Shown: positions 60,059 to 64,000 of the stretch, piece after piece | How the letters are laid out: every line of letters starts with the position of its first letter | How positions within the stretch are numbered: the first letter of the stretch is position 1 | DNA from: Larimichthys crocea | Taxonomy: Eukaryota; Chordata; Actinopteri; Sciaenidae | Length of the DNA stretch: 64,000 bases | Assembly: GCF_000972845.2 (NCBI RefSeq) | Contig: NC_040013.1 | Location: 10,008,061-10,072,060, forward strand | Direction: 5' to 3' | Notes under the pieces: generated by a model | What the model was told of the DNA's origin: nothing | The model's input: the letters and a program-made list of their open reading frames with translations, nothing else | Database searches by the model: none | Translations under genes and position numbers: made by a program

Positions 60059-63000
60059 GTAAGTCACAGCTGTGTTTTCTATTAACCGACATTATAAAAG
60101 CGCGAAGCCGTGTGTACGAGCGTGTGTTTGAGCGGTAACAGTTTCAGACCGGGCCGGCGGAAAGCTTCAGCTCGGCGGGCTGAGCGGGCTGAGCTCGTAA
60201 CGAGCAGGGAGTGGTGATGCTAGCGGGTTAGCTGAAGCTAGCTCGCGGCTAGCGGCTAAACAGATGAAGAAGCGAGCCGAGCTTCACTGTGTGTCCGACA
60301 AACATACGAGTTCATCCGGCTGAGAGCACGATGAACACAGCGAGGGAGAGAGCGGGTTAAACCTGCCTCTGGTGTCAAGTAAGAACCTGCTGGAAAATCA
60401 CAGCCGAGCTGTGGATACCGAAACAAAACTGAACAGTGCGTCTGATCTGCTGACAGATGAACGCAGCCTGTCTGTTAGAGTTTAAGTCTTTACACATGTT
60501 TGTGCTTTAATGTTGTGCAGAGTCATCAACATTAAATCCAGGAGTTTTAAACACTGACGCATCACCGTGTGACTGTGTGGAGAGCAGGTGTCACAGTTTC
60601 TACATGTAGATACTCTGCCTCCTGTTTCTGCATCACTACAAACATCCAGGTCGATATTTGTCACACGGCTATTAGCAGGAAAAACAGCCCTCTGATCAGC
60701 ACTGATGGATGACTACGGACACTTCCCTCCTGGCTGTCCAAGGCCCCGCCACACCCTCCTTGATTCCTGGATATCCTTTGTGTCTCATGGTGGTGGGGAT
60801 GCGGGCAGTGCGTTGGATTGCTGTTTGTGCAGGAAACAGGAGGAAGACAAAGTGATCTGTTGGTGTCAAACTTCATCAAGTAGACAGGAAAAAGCTTCTC
60901 TGGGGAGACGGTGCGGACACTGCCCACTGGCTTGTTGATGCACCCACTGTAGTCTGTAGTCCTTTTTCCATTTCCTATGCTGCTTGTTTACTTTCTATAA
61001 CGCCAGCCAGCACCACACCCTGTCTGCGTCTAGGACTGTGCTGTGTTTTGTATTTGCTCATTAAGGATTTTAGTTTGCAAGACAAATATTTCAACTGTTG
61101 TCCGTTGCTTGAAACCAAATCCGTGCATCTTCAAGGAGGAAATGGCCACCTCTGTCCTGCCCTGAAGTCAGTAAGATGTGCAATTACGCCTGGCAGCAGC
61201 AAGTACACACTTAGGCACAATTAAAGGTTATTAAGTTGATCCTCCTCTTGGAGAAGCAAAGGCCCGAATCAATGTGCAGTTAGTGATGGTAGGGAGGGAC
61301 TGAGTGATGGTGGTGTTTGCCAAAGGGAGATGTGACATGTGAGGGCTCTCTGGAGATGGAGGCTCATGAAGAGAGGCGAACATGATAAGGAGATGACCCA
61401 GGTTTTTTTTCGCTGCTCAGAAGGAGCCAGCCACTTATTTCTTGAAGCACAGGGCTGTCTTTCATAACGCTCTTCTCTCTACCTTCGGGCATTCGTAATG
61501 GCTTCTGGGCTCGATGTGCTCCAGCTGCTGCAATATCATATGACCTTTGATCCACCTGCAAGGTTGAGTTATGAAACTCGTCCATAAAATTCAGTTCCTG
61601 ATCCACCTCATCGAAACGACGCCAAATTCCGACTTGTACATTCAGCTGTTTTTGATCTGAATAGACGAGCTCTGGCTGTGGCATTAGGGAAATCTCATTC
61701 AGTCTTGTTAGCAGAAATGAGATGCTTCTCATATTGCTGCTCTGTTATTCTGTTTGTATAATGAATGCACATTTCTGGAAGTATGATCATTACGGTCCGG
61801 CATCATGTTACAAGTGTCGGTGGGCGTCCCATGTTCCCATCACTGGACTGGTTTGATGTTGGATTATAAGTGACATTTATTGTTTAGTGCTACAGTGAGG
61901 GTGTATGGCCGGTAATATGTTCACATACACAGTGCATGAGACTGTGGATTTTAACCTTGCAGTGTGTTGTGTGCCCTCGGCCGTGGTAGCGTGTGAACCT
62001 CCATTAAGCAGCATTGACTCTATTCCAGTGTGTCTCATTAGGCCTATTCCTTTGTGTCTGATGACTATAAAGGAGCAGAGTCTAGATCAGGATGGCTCCC
62101 TCCCCCCAATCCGACCTGCTCCTCCACGCTCTGCTCTCCTCCAGCTGTGGGCGGGGCTGCCTCCTGATGTGCGCCCTAAGCTGATGTCGCTCGTTCTGAC
62201 GGAGCAGTGGGAAGGTCACCATCATCCTGCGAGCAGCTCCCGTCCTCCTCCTCTCCCCACCGCCGGCTCTCGTCGCTCTCATCCCTGTCCTGTTTCATTT
62301 CCGTTCGCCTCCGGTTCACACTCAGTGTTTCCTTTTTCATTTTGAGGCGGATCCTTTTTGGATTAGCTCAGCAGTTTTTATGATGCACTTTGCTGGCGTG
62401 TAGCGCTATTGCTGCAGGAGGAGTCATTATCTCATCAGCTTCTCTCCGTGCCAAACTATGAGGCTCCCGATCTGCCACTGAAACAGAGGTTAGTTTTCTG
62501 GTCCGGCAAGCTGGAGCAGCTGAAAACACTGCCAGCATGAATGATGGATGGCTTAAGGCTTCAGCAGGCATTTTGTAACGGATATAAAGATTCTTTCACA
62601 GTTTAATCTGCCCATTTTTCATATTGTGACAGTTTTTTTTTCGTCATGACTAGTGACCACCTTGCTCAGAATAAATAGTCTCACTATAACAGTATACACA
62701 TGCCACTCTAATGATTTTAGACTGCAAGCCGATGGCTACATTTCATAAAATGCTCCGTCTGTCGTGAAGTACCATTGAGAGACAGGAGCATGTGTTAATG
62801 CACGTCTTATCTTTGTTGCGTATGTATTAAAATGGCAGGTCAGGTAACTCTGTGCCGAGAGATTTGTTGAAAATGGTTTCCTCGTGTGCCTGTGTTTACC
62901 TTTTGTTCATATTAAGAGGTGAACATTTCCACGTACTTGCTGCGACTGAATCTTGAGTAATAGTTGATCCTGCTCACGGGGGCATTTGAATAAAAGCCCA

Positions 63001-63649
63001 AATTAAATAAATATGTGCTTATGGTGTGATTTGTAACACCGTCAGGGCATTTTGTGTGGTCCCAAAAGCACTGTGACACATTTGAGCAGCATGAGTCGTA
63101 TTCTGGGCCTGTTGAACTAGAGCGGTCTGTCAATTCCTTTGTCTGTTGTGTTTTAATGTGCACATGATTTGTATGAAACACAAAAAAGTAAACGTTAAAG
63201 ATTAATTCAAGGGCAGTGGTTCTGAAGAAAAACAACAGGTCTGTTGGACTTTATCTCACCTCTTTAAAGACTTGGAAAATATTAACTTGAGCCGTCTGAA
63301 GGAAGCACAAGTCTTAGATGTGGCTGTTTGTGTATTCTATCAAAGTGAAGCTCCGTGTGACTCACATGAAAGCACTGTTTCTCTTCTACTCAGGCCTTTC
63401 ATTCTCTTCGACTGTGTACAGGGTAATACGCTGTCTGATCTGTGAATATGCTCTATCTTTTAAAACATTTCAAATCTTGTTCAGAGACTGTTGAGCTTTA
63501 GTGCCAGCCCTGATCATGGAGAAATGTTCTGTAGTCACTGACGGCAGAGCAAATTTCTCCTCATCCGTCTCACATGTCTTCACGTGAAGTCCGTGTTTTA
63601 TAATCCCCACCTTGACTTTACTTAAGGCTCACCCGTCTTCGTAGCATAA

Positions 63650-63739
63650 TGAATAAAAGGTTATGTTCAGAAACATTTAGGGTCATGTGCTGCACGAGGC
63701 ACATGACCCTAAATGTTTGCGAACATAACATCTTATTCA
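63650..63739. ncRNA. 90-nt near-perfect hairpin, miRNA-precursor-like or palindromic MITE
   Basis: Two 41-nt arms (63650-63690 and 63699-63739) pair with only four mismatches around an 8-nt loop (tgcacgag). The inner 20 bp by the loop are unbroken, with the stem sequence catttagggtcatgtgc. Length and shape fit a pre-miRNA, but a tiny palindromic transposon or a fold-back artefact is equally possible. No known miRNA was recognised. Confidence 0.4.
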
Positions 63740-63902
63740 GAACAGTCCGATGCAAATGAGAGAATTTGAATATACTTTTATGTAAAGCACAGCGTCCGTT
63801 CTTAGTCGTGATCTGTGCTGTGCTCTGTTCTTCTTTAGTGTGAGCTCTTCCAACATGTTACTTCTTGCCTCTGACTCCACCATCAGCACATTTTACTGTT
63901 CG

Positions 63903-63933
63903 GCATGCTTACAACCATCGACTGTAAGCATGC
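63903..63933. repeat. short inverted repeat, 11-bp arms
   Basis: gcatgcttaca and tgtaagcatgc are perfect inverted copies separated by 9 bp. No T-run or other signal accompanies it. Function unknown; it may be chance. Confidence 0.5.
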
Positions 63934-64000
63934 ATACCGTGACCAACACCCAACCTCCATCAGATCTGTTTTTATATACTCTGAGTTGAACATTTCTCAA

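Larger units (their letters stand above)
60059..64000 (+). other. putative intron 1 of the downstream gene
   Basis: After the CpG-rich start the sequence looks like ordinary intron. Open frames (for example 60705-60938 and 61905-62345) have no recognisable domains or splice support. Two inverted repeats (63650-63739 and 63903-63933) are listed separately. Confidence 0.45.

Noticed and set aside
60705..60938. Cys-rich frame with CxxC-like spacing
   Set aside because: The cysteines do not form a recognisable zinc-finger pattern, and the frame lacks splice context.
61905..62345. 146-codon open frame after the putative first exon
   Set aside because: Composition is compatible with Pro/Ser-rich chance reading of C-rich intron sequence. 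No domain recognised and no acceptor site supported.

Overview
The window looks like a teleost fish chromosome. It carries vertebrate genes with many small exons and GT-AG introns, abundant CA/TG, GA, AT and GATA/GACA microsatellites, and worn copies of fish-type hAT and Tc1/mariner miniature transposons. No prokaryotic, viral, CRISPR, tRNA or rRNA gene was recognised. Two protein-coding genes can be read completely and the first exon of a third is inferred.

Layout. Positions 1-3600 are intergenic with repeat relics. From 3842 to 44300 the + strand holds a complete pacs2 gene (phosphofurin acidic cluster sorting protein 2). It has 24 coding exons whose phases all agree and predicts 918 residues; intron 1 is about 17 kb and intron 2 about 6.6 kb. 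Its 3'UTR of about 2.8 kb ends near 47110. Converging on it from the - strand is mrpl2 (mitochondrial ribosomal protein uL2m), with 7 coding exons between 49003 and 47259 and 301 residues. The two poly(A) signals lie within about 40 bp of each other. Just upstream of the mrpl2 start codon is a 350-bp GA/GGA-rich array.

From about 49657 to 58680 the sequence from pacs2 intron 18 through the mrpl2 upstream region (about 41948-49656) occurs a second time. Most of this copy (about 49657-57210) is full of one- and two-base insertions and deletions, in exons, introns and UTRs alike. It then passes into a clean LINE fragment with a 10-N gap, more GA-rich repeat, and a clean repeat of the mrpl2 upstream sequence. 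This is best explained as a false duplication made by the assembly (an unpolished long-read patch or haplotig). The broken pacs2 and mrpl2 copies inside it should not be counted as genes. The real locus probably joins near 49656 to 58681.

Beyond 58681 lie the mrpl2 upstream flank, a CTCF-like site, a gapped Tc1/mariner-type MITE, a GACA/GATA microsatellite, and then a CpG-rich putative noncoding first exon (about 59960-60058) of a further + strand gene whose coding part is outside the window. Its first intron fills the rest and contains a striking 90-nt hairpin at 63650-63739.

No new multi-gene system was found. The most useful observations are the false duplication, the hairpin, the GC-AG intron in pacs2, and the GA array that forms a very long pyrimidine tract on the mrpl2 sense strand.
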